From: Prunella strophiata
Taxonomy: Eukaryota > Chordata > Aves > Passeriformes > Prunellidae
Length of the DNA stretch: 64,000 nt
Assembly: GCA_036583965.1 (NCBI GenBank)
Contig: JAZBQD010000014.1
Location: 71,837,108 to 71,901,107 of the forward strand
Direction: 5' to 3'
This document shows positions 35,656 to 47,780 of the stretch, in pieces; the stretch's first letter is position 1; each line of letters begins with the position of its first letter. The position numbers were made by a program, and so were the translations under genes. The notes under the pieces are model-generated. The model saw only the letters and a list, made by a program, of their open reading frames with translations. It searched no databases and was not told the origin of the DNA.

Positions 35656-37243
35656 TCCATCAGTGGGAAGCACAGAGAGTGTGTGGGCTTAGACATCCAG
35701 CCTACCCAGTCTCTCAAGGCCTGGTCTCCTCAGCTGCTGGCACCTGGACATGCCAGACCCTGCGAGGTGCACAACCCTGCCACAGCCACCAGTACAGATT
35801 CCATTGCACACAACAACATGCAAACAGACACGTACAGTGGGTGCCCCTCGAGTACATGTGATGGGGTGCTCAGGATGCAGAGAAATACAGACAGATGGGT
35901 CACCCTCAACCCTGCACCCTCAGTCTAACAGTCAACTACTCTAGTGGTCTCACTAACAGAGACACACACCTGTTTCACAAACTACTTGGCCTATTTGCTG
36001 GCTAGTCTGGGTTGATATTTACTAGTGATCATAGACTGACATGGTCTCACTCAATCCAGTTGTGGGCACTTAAATCTCCATGTATACATATGCCCAGAGC
36101 ACAGCACTGTGCAGCCAGAAAAAAAAAAAAGGAGGTGGAAGTGTTAGAAGACAAGAAAGACTGTGATGACCAGGCTCAAGGCATGGATACACATTCATAC
36201 TGATTAGCACCATTCTACCTGCAATCAGCCCCTTCTGTTCCCCTTGCCTCCATTTTCTCATGTTTGTTCATTCCCATACCACCTAGACTCATCCCTTTCC
36301 CCACCTTCTTTTCCCCTCCTAAACATCCTGTTGTGAGTCTTGTCCCCAAATGCTCTTGCCCTGGACCCCACAGTGTTTTCCATGTCCCTAGACAGTACAT
36401 AGTTTGTAGAGTCCTCTGCAACCTCTCCTACTGACTCATCCCGATGGGTGCCACCTCTAGGCACATGGGACTGGTGGCTCCCCTGCGACAGATTTAGAAG
36501 GAGCTGGGACAAGGCCTTTATTTCTCCTACTGGGTAATTTGTGTTCCCCAGCCTGTGATTGTCTCTCTGCTCCTTCCTCTTTGTGCAGTTGAGCCTTTCA
36601 TGGGTTAACTGCACTTCCATGATGGTTCTTGGATTTGCCAAACCAGGGAATTATTTGGGTCCCCCCGCATTGTTCCTCTGTGCTCCTTTGTGTGCATGGA
36701 GGTGAGCTTTTTCCCACATAACCTCACTCTTGTACTGGGCCACGTCTGTAACACTTTCTGGTCCTACACACTCCATTATTCAACACATCTATTTGAGAAA
36801 ACAGACTCTCAAATCTACTTAGAGGAACAGATCTTTACTTAACCTCACAGCCCACATCTTGTGGGCATTTCCTCTTATCTTCATGTATAATTATATCAAG
36901 GTTAAAAATAGGGTAGTCTACCAAACCAATATAGCTCCCAATGCCAGTGACTGATTAACCTTCTCACCCTTTCTGCTTTAGCTCCTGAAATAGCAGCGAT
37001 TTGCTAGATTATCTTGCATCTCCTTTCCATTCTAAGAACACTGTTTGTATCATTGAAACTTTCTGGTTTGTGGATCAGCCTCTAAGAAGATTAACATTTA
37101 TAATTGGCTTGCGGAAAGTTAGATCCGTCACGTAACTGACTTTGGTGTTGAGCATGGACAGAAGCAAACAGGCAGTGCTGTGAGAGAGCCACAGGAGGAA
37201 AAGGATCATTCCTGTAGCATCATCCTTCTGACCACAGATACAT

Positions 37244-40200
37244 ATGGGAAACAACAGCAGCTCCACAGTGGATGATCTACAGGCTGTCGAGATCCACCAC
37301 TGGTACAAGAAATTCATGACGGAGTGTCCTTCTGGACAGCTGACGGAGCATGAATTTAAGCAGTTCTTTGGGCTTCGAGGGCTGGATCCAGAGGCCAATA
37401 AGTACATTGAGCAGATGTTCCGCACATTTGATATGAACAAGGTGAGTTCTCTGGCAAGGAATTAACTGTCTCATGCTGCTTAGAAGTGATCCAACTCCTG
37501 CACTTTCAGAGTCTTTGTCTTTCTCTTGCAAACATAAAGAACATAAATATTGTCTTGCAAACATTTCTCTTGCAAGCACTGGTGGGGAAAGCTGCCAAGG
37601 GATGCTTATGTAGAGTAGCTAAATGTAAGGAGCAAATGAATGTGTACAGGTAATAACATAGATGATATAAACATAGGTACACCTGATTATCTAACTACCT
37701 CGTGCAAGTTCATCTTTGAATTTTGAAAATTCCTTATTGTCGATTATTTGACTTGGTCATGTTTAACTAGCAAAATGCTAATTTCATTATTCTTCTTACA
37801 TGTTCTTATTATTCAAAAATATAGCTGTATGAGATCATGGAGACCACAGGAAACAGACACAATAGAAATCATAGCATTCACAGAGGAGTAATTTTCAGGT
37901 ATTTGGCAGCTGAAATTAACACTGCATGGGCAGACAACATCTATGGCTCTCCTTGGTGCTGGTAGGCGCAGCATGAAGCTGGAGTGAGGGGGTGACAGTG
38001 TTCCTCATTGTGACGGGTGACTGCTGGTAGAAAACAGTAGCCCCCATAATTCCTTTAAGCGTGCAATGGCCCTCACTTTTGCCTGCTTTTTATCCATATG
38101 TATTTCAGCCTATGCTTGCAGGCCTGTATTTTTAATGACAAAGCAATTTGGGTTTATAGCATCCTGGGAAAATTTAGCTTTACTCTCTGCTCCAAGGTTC
38201 TGAAATGGAGTCAAGGAGGATCTAGTCACAGAGGCATGACAGCCAGGTGGGAAGTCACAGAGTTAGTCTTGAAGAAGGAAAGCTTAGGGACCAACAAAGA
38301 ATGTTATTTTGGACATGTGAGACAGCATAAGGAGTTAAGGAATGCTTGGGAATATTAGAAAATTCTTAAGCAGAGCAGCAGACAGGCTCCATTAGGGTAG
38401 CTGAGGTCTTGTGGTGGTTGTAATGACTGGAAATAACTGCAGACCTCAAAGAACATCCTTTCTCATCCCAAAGTCCTCTGCCTAGGATGATAATAGTGAT
38501 GAGAAGCAGTTTCATAAGGTAAAGCAAAATCTTTACAGCTTTTGCACAAGTCTTTTTTTCACTTCACCTCTCTCCCTTCTTGGGAGGTTCAAGGAATTTA
38601 AAATGTATTGAAGGATGTTGTGCATTCCAGAGTTCTCCTGTGAGCCCTGTGTTATGCAGTAAACAATGTTATAAGAAGGTTCTCAAATTCAAATTTGGTC
38701 AGAAAAGCTATCATCTAAATAAAGTGATAGTGATCTCAGGAGGAATGAAATGGAAGTGTGGCAACTAGTGGCGATGGACCTACATCAGTTAATCTTAGTC
38801 TCTTAACAGTTAGTCACTTAATCTAAGATCCTTTTATGAACAAGGGCACACAGAGGAAAATCCACCCTGTCATAATACAGACAAGATGGATGGGATCATC
38901 TGCCCTCTGGACCTTCAGATTTCGAAAACTTTGATGATGACAAAGAGGATAAATTTTCAATCTTCTTTTATAAATTGCAATCGTAGCTTTATAGAATGGT
39001 TTGGGTTGGAAGGGACCTTAAGGGTCATCTTATTCTACCGCCTCCCATGGGCAGGGACACCTGCCATTATCCCAGGTTGCTCCAAGCCCTGTCCAACCTG
39101 GCCTTGGAAACTTCATGGGCCAGGGCCTCATCACCTCCTGAGTAAAAACTCCTTCCCAGCACCTCATCCCAATCTCCCCTCCTCTAGATTTAATCCATTC
39201 CTCCTTGTCCTATCATGCCCTGCCCATGCAAAAAGCTGCTCTCCCCCACTATTATAACCTGCTTCAGGCACTGCAAGGGGCACTGAGGTTTCCCTGGAGC
39301 CCTCTCCAGGCTGAAGAATGAATGTGAACAGCACAGCAGATGGACAGACAGAGCAGGGACTCTGCGAGCCTGCGGGTGCACTGAGCAGGGCTGAAAACAT
39401 GGTTAATGGTGAACACAGAAACTTTACTTCAACACCTCAGTCACGTCAGCATTGCTGTGGCCGCAGTGCAGCAGCATGGGCAGGACAGAGAAGCCTCTGG
39501 CCCCAAGGCTACCTTTGGCCCAGCAGGAACTGCCGTGATCCACTGTAGCCCGGGATCCTGCTCATCCTGCTGCTGCTCAGGCTTTTTTGTCCTTCTGAAA
39601 CTGCAGGAATTCCTGCAGCAGATTCCAGAATTGCACCATGATCTGGTGTGGGAATGCCATGGGCAGTGACGTGCCCGAGGATGTCACTGCTGGTCTCTGG
39701 CTGTACTGAGGGGTTAAGCTGATGTGTTCCTCTGGTTTCAGAGGCTGCTCAGGGGCCGAGGTGACGACTGGCTCTGGTGCTGGACCAGCTCTTTCTGCTG
39801 GGCTCAAGCCCGTCTGGAGCAGGATCCAGTTGTAGAAGTGCTGAGTGGAGGTGTAGATCCCGGGGTGCCTGGCTCTGTCACAGCCTCTTCCCCAGCTGTT
39901 CAATCCCACCAGCCAGTAGTAGTCGGCTTCATTGTCCTTGCAGATGAGCGGACCCCCGCTGTCCCCCTGTGCCAGGAGAGATGGCTCAGGGACTGTGGCT
40001 AGTGCCAGCCCCGGGGCTGGCTCCTCTCTCCCCATCCTGGGGCTGGCTCCTCTCTCCCAGTCCCTGCCAGGTCCGCATTCCCAGCGCATTCCCAGCACAT
40101 TCCCAGCACAGGTCGGGGACTCTCCCATCTCTGCACATGGGTCCCAGATGTGCAGAGGACAGATGTTCCAGGCTGATATCTGCACTTTGGGTCTGCTGGG

Positions 40201-43200
40201 GCCACTGGATGGGCTTTGTGGGCAGGAACAGGTCTTGAGGACAGGGGACATAGGACAGGGACCCATGGATGGGGAGGGGAGGGGCGGACTGAGGACAGGC
40301 TGGGCTGTGTGAGGGGCCTCCTACCTGGCAGGTGTCAATACCGCCGTGCGGGTACCCAGCACACAGGTTGCGGGGGTGGATGGCCCCCGCGTACCACCGG
40401 CTGCTGTTGCAGAGCTCTGTGTCCATGAGGTGGACCTTGGCTTCCTGCAGCACCATGCCTGTTCCCTGAGCTGTGGGCACAGAGGGGAATGAGCCCCCAG
40501 CAGCTCAGTACCCATCCCCTCCCCTGCCTGGGGTGAACCTCCTTCCTGGGCTTGGCTCTGACCCTTCCCCACGGAGCGATGTTCAGCTGTGTCCCTGTCC
40601 CTTCCCCACAGAGTGATGTTGTCCAGCTGTGTCCCTGTCCCTTCCCCATGGAGCGATGTTGTCCAGCTGTGTCCCTGCTGTTGGCAGTGGGAGAGGAGCC
40701 AGACCCATCTCTCCCGAGGCTTCACGGGGCCAGCAGAAATTGTTTGGGTGAGCAGGGACCTTACAGATCATCCAGTTCCACACACCGTCTTGGCGGGACT
40801 CCTTCCCCCAGCCCGGGCTGCTCTGAGCCCGGCCCTGCTGACGTCCTGCGGCCGGAACTCTGTCTGTGTGCAGTCCGTGTCCCCGGGGTGCCCAGCTCGC
40901 CCTCGGAGCACACATCCTTTTGGGGAACTCACCTCTGGCAAAGTTCCAGCCGGCGATGTAGCAGGATTTCAGCTCCGAGACCCTGAGCGAGGCATCGGGC
41001 ACGCAGCCCAGCTGGATGTAGTCACTGCACTCCACGGGCTGGTCCAGCTCCACCAGGGCGATGTCATTCCTGGCTGTGGCAGCCACGTAGTGGTGGTGCA
41101 CCAGGAGCCTCTGGATGTGTCTCACCTCAGCCTCGGGGCCCATCTGAGTCAGATCTATGGCCCCCATCACCACCTCCCACGTGGAGATGCCCCTGGGGAG
41201 CAGATGGACAGAGGGGTGACAGGGAGCAGAGCCACGGGCTGCAGCAGCCCAGCATTTCCCAGCCTTCTGCTTCCCCAGGTGGACAGGGAAGTGGCACGTG
41301 GTGCTGTGAGCTGGGCACCTGCCCATGCTCTGGGGACATCTCTGTCCCTGCTGTTTCTTACCCGGACCTGGCGAAGCAGTGTGCGACCGTGAGGACCCAC
41401 TGGGAGCTGAGGAGGACACCTGAGCACATGTGCCACGTGCCGTTCTCCCAGGTGGCCTGGATGCTGACAATGCCAGGCCAGGCCCCTGGCTGGACACTGG
41501 TGCCACCCACAACATGGGACGTGTCATCAGCAGAAGTCACGGAGCTGTGGTCAGAGGCCATGGGCCGGAGCCCGCAGGTCCTTCTGTAACACAAAGCCAT
41601 CACTGCCCTGCTCGGTGGCTGCTCCTACTCAGGCTGAAAGTCCCCTGTTGTCCGTTCCTGCCCAGTGCTGAGTGGCAGGACGACTTGGGACGCCCGAGGG
41701 GCACATCTGTCCCCCCACTCTACTGCAGCCCCACAGACAGTTGTGCCAGTAGCTGGGCACTGGCCAGGGACTAAGGCTCCTCCTCCAGGGACTGAGGCTG
41801 GAACACTGTGGTCTGGGTGGGGGGAACATGTGGAGCCCCTACAGGGAACTCCTTAAGTGGGACCACTGACCTGCAGGTGTCCCAGCTGCCTCCCACGGGC
41901 CAGGCCAGGGCCAGCAGAATGAGCAGCCACGGAAGAGCCATCGGTGCCAGCGCAGGTGGCAGAGCCAGAGCAGAGCTGTCACCTCCAGTGCGGTCACCGC
42001 CACAGCACCCACAGCCTTCGTGGTGCTCACAGTGTCCGGGCCAGGGCCGCTGTCACAGAGGGGCTGGTTCTGAGTGCTGGGCATGGCAGGGAGGGGCAGC
42101 ACAGAGTCATAGAGACGTGGAATGGTCTGGGTGGAAGGGACTTTAATACCCACCCAGTGCCACCCCTGCCATGGGCAGGGACACCTTCCACTATTCCAGG
42201 TTGCTCCAAGCCCCATCCAGCCTGGCCTTGGGCACTGCCAGGGATCCAGGGGCAGCCACAGCTGCTCTGGGCACCCTGTGCCAGGGCCTGCCCACCCTCA
42301 CAGTCAGAAATTCCTTCTTAACACCTAATCTAAATCTGCCCACCTTCAGCTTAAGGCCATTTTTCTTGTGTCCGATCAATACACGCTCTTGTCCAATGTA
42401 CCCCTCCAGCCTTTTTCTAAGCCCCCTTTAAGTACTGGAAGGGGCACCAAAGTCTCCCTGTAACCTTCTGTTCTCCAAGCCCACCAGCCATAACTCTCTC
42501 AGCCTGCCAACCCTTCTTCCCACCCTGATTGAATATTTTTAATGTGGTGATCCTTACTGTAAAACAGCAGTGCTCTGTTAGTTCACCTGCATTCACCTTT
42601 TACATATGTTTATTTACATCCATTTCAGAAAGGCATCTGACTTTGATTAAATGCCTTAATAATTGAAAGTTTCATTTTTTTGCTCTGTTATTTGTGGAAG
42701 AATTATTGTTATTCAGAATCTTTGACCTAGATATGTGTTTTATTTGTAGTTTGTTTTTAACAGCTTCACATTTTAGACAGCTTTAAATCTAGGGCTGGCA
42801 TTTTGCTAACCTTTGCTAACTGGCATTTTTCTTGCAGAAGAAACAAGAGCTTTTTGACTTTCTTTGTAGAGTCAAGAAATTAAATATTAAAAACCTAAAT
42901 ACTGAACATTTTTTTCAGTGATCAAATTATGCTCTATGTATTTTACAAAATATTCCCAGTAATGTTATTTTCCACAGAATAGAGAAGAGATCTATGGCTT
43001 AGTGGAATAGAACAGTTTCCCACAAAGACAGAGCAGACTAGTATAGAAAACCTGCAGCCCATGGGCTGGGCTCAATGTTCTCTCCCAAAGAGAGGCCAAA
43101 GGCAGTCAGCTTTGGTGTACAGAGGGGGCTTTCTTCATGATGACAACAAGGAGTGGCAGGTTCCCTCACTGCAGGTGGTGAGCAGAAGGGAGCCTCTATG

Positions 43201-46200
43201 TACTAGATCACAGCTTTAGGAACCCAAGTATTTAGTAGATAGAGAAATAACATGTGTCTGTGCACTAAAGATTTTTCCTAAGTCAAAGTCTCTGTGCCAC
43301 TTGTTGGCCATTCTCTTTCAGCTGTGAATCTAAAGAGCAATAAGGTGAAACAACTCCAGTGCATTAACTCCCTCAGTTTACTCCTGTCACAGTTTGGAGC
43401 TTTTTTTCTGACAGGATGGATATATTGATTTCATGGAATACGTAGCTGCCCTCAGCCTCGTTCTCCGAGGGAAGATGGAGCAGAAATTGCGGTGGTATTT
43501 CAAGCTCTATGATGTAGATGGCAATGGCTGCATTGATCGACATGAACTGCTCAACATCATAAAGGTGAATCTCCAGGGGTCTGTGTTCTTGCCTCTTTCC
43601 TTAAAGACAAATCACACAAGTAGGACCTTTGCTGTTTCCCATATGGATGATCGTGGATGAGACCTTTGAAAGCATTCCTTCTCTAAGCAGAATTCCCCAC
43701 CACTGTATAATGCAATAAGCAGACTTGACAGACTCTATCACCACAGCTTATGTTACAGCATAGCTAACCATAAAATTGTTTTAGCTGCCTGTGACCTAAA
43801 TTCCACTTTCCAAAGTTTCAGACCCTGTGACTGTCAGTTGCTATCTCTGCAATGTGTCCTTCGTTTGTCCTTTTCCTCATGAGAAGTTGGAGAACTACTC
43901 CCAGTTTGCTTTTTAGAATCAGCTTCTAAATATCAACTGTAATAAAACATTTCTGACTCTGGTGAATAGACTGAAGAAAAAGGATTGAGAATTGAAAGGA
44001 TTGTATACAAATACATATTGCAAATATTGTGGATGGGGTTGGGATTACAGGCATAAAGATCACTATAAATATCTCAGAATTAATTGTGCTGCAAATTCAG
44101 ATTATTTTGCTGAATATGGGAAATTACCAAGCTGCAGGAAAGATTCAATGACACTCAATAAATAACATTTCTGAATATGAAATGTCATAAAATTGATTTT
44201 ATAAAGCACTAATAAGATGTTAATAATGCATTCTCATCTATATAAGAATTTTAGAGCTGGGTATCAAAGAGACCTGACCAATAGCTGTATTAACATACAG
44301 CTTCCTACTACTAGCTTTAAATAGAAATACTTAGACATTACAGTGAAGCAACAGATAGCAATAGTTAACACAGAGCTCTTAAGAAACAAGTCCTGTGGGC
44401 AACAACTAGTGGCAAGAAATTTATTGTCCTTTGTCTTTTTTGGGTGTAGTTCAGTGTCTTTTTTGGTAACCTTAGGAAATTGCTGAGATTATATAAGTTT
44501 CAGTAAAATAGCATTTGAAAAAGAATGAAAAAATGACCAAATATCAAAGGGTAAAAACTAGAAAATGAATAGTCTTAGAATCAGTATAAAGACTCTGAAA
44601 TTACATATTTCATGGACATCCTTAAACAAACAAAATAATTAGCATTGAAAGAAAAGAGAACCCTGCACTATGTAGTTATGAATAAGAAGAACTGTAACAA
44701 ACAGAAGTGGATAAGGCTTAAAGTTTCTCAAGATGAAAATGAATTTCCAGTGAGCTTTAGGGAGAAGCCAGACACAAAGGAAGGAGTATGTAAATAGAAA
44801 TTGTGAAAGTAAGAATAGAAATAAATTACCACAGCATATAACAAAGGAATTTCATAATGTCAAGTGTGGAAGGTGTTTGACAGTGTTTCTGGGGCTTGGT
44901 GTTCCATAGGGTCACAAAGTGGGACAAAGTGAATCAATTAGGTGGATTCTGATTCTGTCATTTCTGCAGCACCTAAACTGCAGGAATTAAGCAGAATTAG
45001 GCCAATCCTCTGGGTTTTGCTGCTCATTCTGTGCTCCAGAGCCACACGTCCCTTTGCACCCTTCAGTGCCATCCATAAGGCCTAATGATTTGTGCTTTGT
45101 TTTCCTGTGGTACTGGTTCATTTGTATGGGGAAGGTACCAGGCATGACTGTCTTATTCTGAATCAATGCTGATATGTGGAATCAGTCTGGGAGTCGTCAG
45201 GCAGCTGCTTACTCTTGCTCTTTTATTTTAGGCTATTCGAGCTATTAATGGTGGTGACCATGAAACTAGTGCAGAAGAGTTCACCAACCGAGTCTTCGAC
45301 AGGATTGATGTGAATGGCGACGGTAAGGTTCCTGCCTTTGTCATCCAGTTCAGACAGTCTCTTCTACAGAGTAACATCCAATTTTTCCTTTCTTGGTTGA
45401 ACTTTAGGCCTCTTCGTATTTTATTTCTGTTTGCATTCTCAGCCAGTAATGCGTTCTCCATGGACCAAAAAGTATTTTTCTCCTGGCATTATACATAATC
45501 ATTGTGACAGGATTTGTTCCCTGTACTGGTCTCAGCTTTGTTCTGTCCACATGAGTTTGGTAGTGGGGTTTTGGAGTGGTGTTTTGTTTTCCTTTTTGTA
45601 TGTTGCTGTGTAGCTCATGCCAGTTAGAAGTGGGAAATACTATCAAATGGCCCCAGCTGCTCCTAAATACTTCAGTATGGAAAGGAAGAACTGCAATTTA
45701 GTGTTGAAGTTCAGAGTTTCTTCACTGGGTCTGCTGCAGGCAGTACAGCAAGAACATGAAGTGCTCAGTCAAAGATTGGTCAAGTGTCACTGTGGTCCCT
45801 GTATGTCCCCGAGAGGTATTTCTCTCCTTGCTACTTCAGGTGCTCATTACTTCCTGACAGGCTCTTTTGTTATTCCAGAATAACACTGCTGAGCTGCTTT
45901 CCTGTACAAAGGCTTTTTGGCCTAGGACATAAAAATTTGTTTCTGTCTGTCCCAGTCTTCTTCTGTCAGTTCCTTTATTCTTGAAAACCAGCAAGTATAG
46001 GGCAGGTTAGTATTACGACAAGTTGAGCCAAAAAGGATGCTATGATTCCACTCCTTAGCTACCCACTTCTATTGTTCTTTCTTATGTACCTCTTCCCTTG
46101 TATGGGGAAAAGAAAAGGAAGCAGATGTTGTCTGGATAGTGGGGATGTTTCGTAAAAGCTTAAGACTCTCTGAGGTCTTTAGGGCAGTGGCTTAGAACAG

Positions 46201-46422
46201 TGCCTATATACTAAGTGGTCTCTAAAGTTAGATTGCTGTACTCCTTTTCCTGTCAGATGTGGATTCTGATGCCCTTTATTTGTGTCTGACACAGGTGAAC
46301 TTTCTCTGGATGAATTTGTGGAGGGAGCAAGGAAAGATGAGGAGTTCATGGAGGTTATGATGAAAAGTTTGGACCTGTCACACATTGTGGCCATGATCAA
46401 CAACCGTCGGCATAGTGTATAA
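37244..46422 (+). CDS. Guanylyl cyclase-activating protein, GCAP1-like (GUCA1 family)
   Basis: GCAPs are neuronal calcium sensors of photoreceptors. They stimulate retinal membrane guanylyl cyclase when calcium is low and restrain it when calcium is high. Exons are 37244-37441, 43415-43564, 45232-45322 and 46295-46422 (stop TAA at 46420). All junctions are AG/GT and in phase, encoding 188 residues against about 190-205 for the family. MGNNSSS at the N-terminus fits myristoylation. The first EF-hand is degenerate ([12 protein letters not shown]), as in all GCAPs. Canonical calcium loops lie at residues 63-74 ([12 protein letters not shown]), 99-110 ([12 protein letters not shown]) and 142-153 (DVNGDGELSLDE). 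The C-terminus is short, ending NNRRHSV. It is closest to GCAP1, but [10 protein letters not shown] near the N-terminus and the NRRHSV tail recall fish GCAP1 more than the tetrapod GUCA1A I remember, so no symbol is assigned. Intron 1 contains an acrosin-like gene on the other strand. Confidence 0.93.
38990..39320 (-). mobile_element. CR1 LINE fragment, antisense
   Basis: Contains ATAGAATGGTTTGGGTTGGA at its left end and AGGTTGCTCCAAGCCCTGTC inside, the reverse complement of the CR1 3' end. It sits in GCAP intron 1, about 260 bases beyond the stop codon of the acrosin-like gene. Confidence 0.85.
39577..41941 (-). CDS. Acrosin-like trypsin-family serine protease
   Basis: Acrosin is the trypsin-like protease of the sperm acrosome. 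Exons are 41871-41941, 41362-41583, 40933-41192, 40325-40470 and 39577-39966, in phase throughout, for 362 residues (human proacrosin is about 420). A signal peptide begins [14 protein letters not shown]. The protease domain starts VVGGT at residue 48. The triad is His92 (TVAHC), Asp141 (RNDIAL) and Ser236 (GDSGGP). Asp230, six residues before Ser236, predicts trypsin-like specificity. Acrosin-typical stretches include [28 protein letters not shown] and [14 protein letters not shown]. The C-terminal tail is shorter and less proline-rich than in mammals. Oddities: residue 47, before VVGG, is His where proacrosin has Arg, and the usual GWG reads GWN. Whether this is the ACR orthologue or one of several avian acrosin-like copies cannot be told here. 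Confidence 0.9.
42108..42530 (-). mobile_element. CR1 LINE fragment, antisense
   Basis: Opens CATAGAGACGTGGAATGGTC and contains AGGTTGCTCCAAGCCCCATC and TCTGTTCTCCAAGCCCACCA, antisense CR1 motifs. It lies just upstream of the acrosin-like start codon. With the copy at 38990 it brackets that gene with same-orientation CR1 pieces. Confidence 0.85.
43565..45231. other. GCAP gene intron 2
   Basis: A 1.7-kb AT-rich intron. No mobile element or embedded gene was recognised. Confidence 0.7.
45323..46294. other. GCAP gene intron 3
   Basis: About 1 kb with no recognised feature. Short open frames on both strands are not supported by splice sites or similarity. Confidence 0.7.
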
Positions 46423-47780
46423 ATCAAGCTGGGAGACAATGCTGTGCCAATAGACAGAAGGGTGTTACAAGGAAGGAGACAGAGCATTTTTCAAAACAAA
46501 ATATCCATAAACATGAATATGAAAGTAGGAACAGAAAGACACTGCTATATTTGTGTATCTAAGTGCATGTTCCCGTACAAATACTGAAGCTTAGCCACAG
46601 GCAAGGAAAATGCAAGGCAGGTTCAGAAAACCTGAATCTGGGTGGCAGTATTTGACTTGTCTTTCTAAAATTTAAAGGCCAAATTTCAGGACATGAATTT
46701 CCTTTTTATTCTGTGTCCCAGATTATCAGTTTGAAATGGACTAAAAGTAACTTCCAAGTTTGTGAAGAGCACTGGCAGAACTGGGTGGTGGAGTGTGGAG
46801 GAAATACTCTGACATAGAAGAGTTTCAAGCTGTTATTATTGTAGGGAACTAACAAAAGAATGTATCTTGCACTGTTCTTGTCATGGTATTGGTTCATAAA
46901 CAACAGCATGGTTTTCCATACCACATGCTTGGATTTGCTAATCTCTACAGAAGCAGCTTTAGTCATAGGACCACAAGAACTGAAAGAAAAACCAGTCTGG
47001 CACTGACAAATCTGTCCTCAGCTGCAGCTATTTGAGCTTTCTGTGATCAAAGAACTCTAGCAAACAAGTCAACAGTTTGGAGCAGCTTCTGTAACCAGAG
47101 AAAATATGCTACTCAGTTTCCCAAAGCAGAATTACTTGAAAGATCAAATCTTTCATATACTCATGGTCCTACTTATTCTCCTCTCATACAACTGAGTCGC
47201 TGGGAATGTTCAAGGCCACACTGAACAAGGCTTGGAGTAACCTGATCTAGCCCCATGGCACGGGGCTGAAGCAAGATGATCTTTGAAGTCCCTTCCTACC
47301 CAAACCATTCTGTGACTCTATAAATGAAGTATTTGAAGATGATCCTAATATTATTGCCTCACACATCCTTTATTGGTCTTTCTTCTTGTTCTTGAGGAGA
47401 CAATCTAATCGAAAGAAACAACTCACCAAGGTGACTTGTGAATTGTGCTGTTCATGTGAATGCTGGAGTGAAGCTGATACTCTAGGTCAGTGCTGCCATA
47501 AATGACTCTGATTTTATATATGATGGGAAGAGTGATGCAGCATGGATAGAAGCTCAGCAAACTGTGTCTTGTTCACTGTTCATTAAATAAGGTCATGATC
47601 AGAAGCTCCTTTGAATCTGGGAAGAGAATCAGAAGGAAAGAAGAATGCAGAAAATATTCAATGGAGTACCTATGCCACAGCTGACATGTTTTTTCTGTGC
47701 AGAAGGAAGAATGTGCAAACCTGTAACAAAACTTTGGATTGAACTTATTCTTGCTTATATTTAGGCTTCTATGATGTTCA
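46423..47780. other. Region downstream of the GCAP gene
   Basis: Presumably begins with the GCAP 3' UTR. The first plausible polyadenylation-type hexamer I noticed is distant and uncertain. It contains one CR1 3' end and no gene was recognised. Confidence 0.5.
47195..47322 (+). mobile_element. CR1 LINE 3' end
   Basis: Contains GGAATGTTCAAGGCCACACT and AAACCATTCTGTGACTCT, the CR1 3' terminus. Located downstream of the GCAP gene. Confidence 0.85.

Larger units (their letters stand above)
34331..37243. other. Intergenic region between GOLGB1 and the GCAP gene
   Basis: Holds a poly(A) tract and a CR1 fragment. No gene was recognised. The GCAP promoter should lie near its right end; a GATTA motif of the kind bound by photoreceptor homeodomain factors occurs near 37089, but this is weak evidence. 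Confidence 0.6.

Noticed and set aside
40002..41392. Plus-strand frames up to 267 codons over the acrosin-like gene
   Set aside because: They run opposite well-supported protease exons and through its introns, and reflect local GC richness only.
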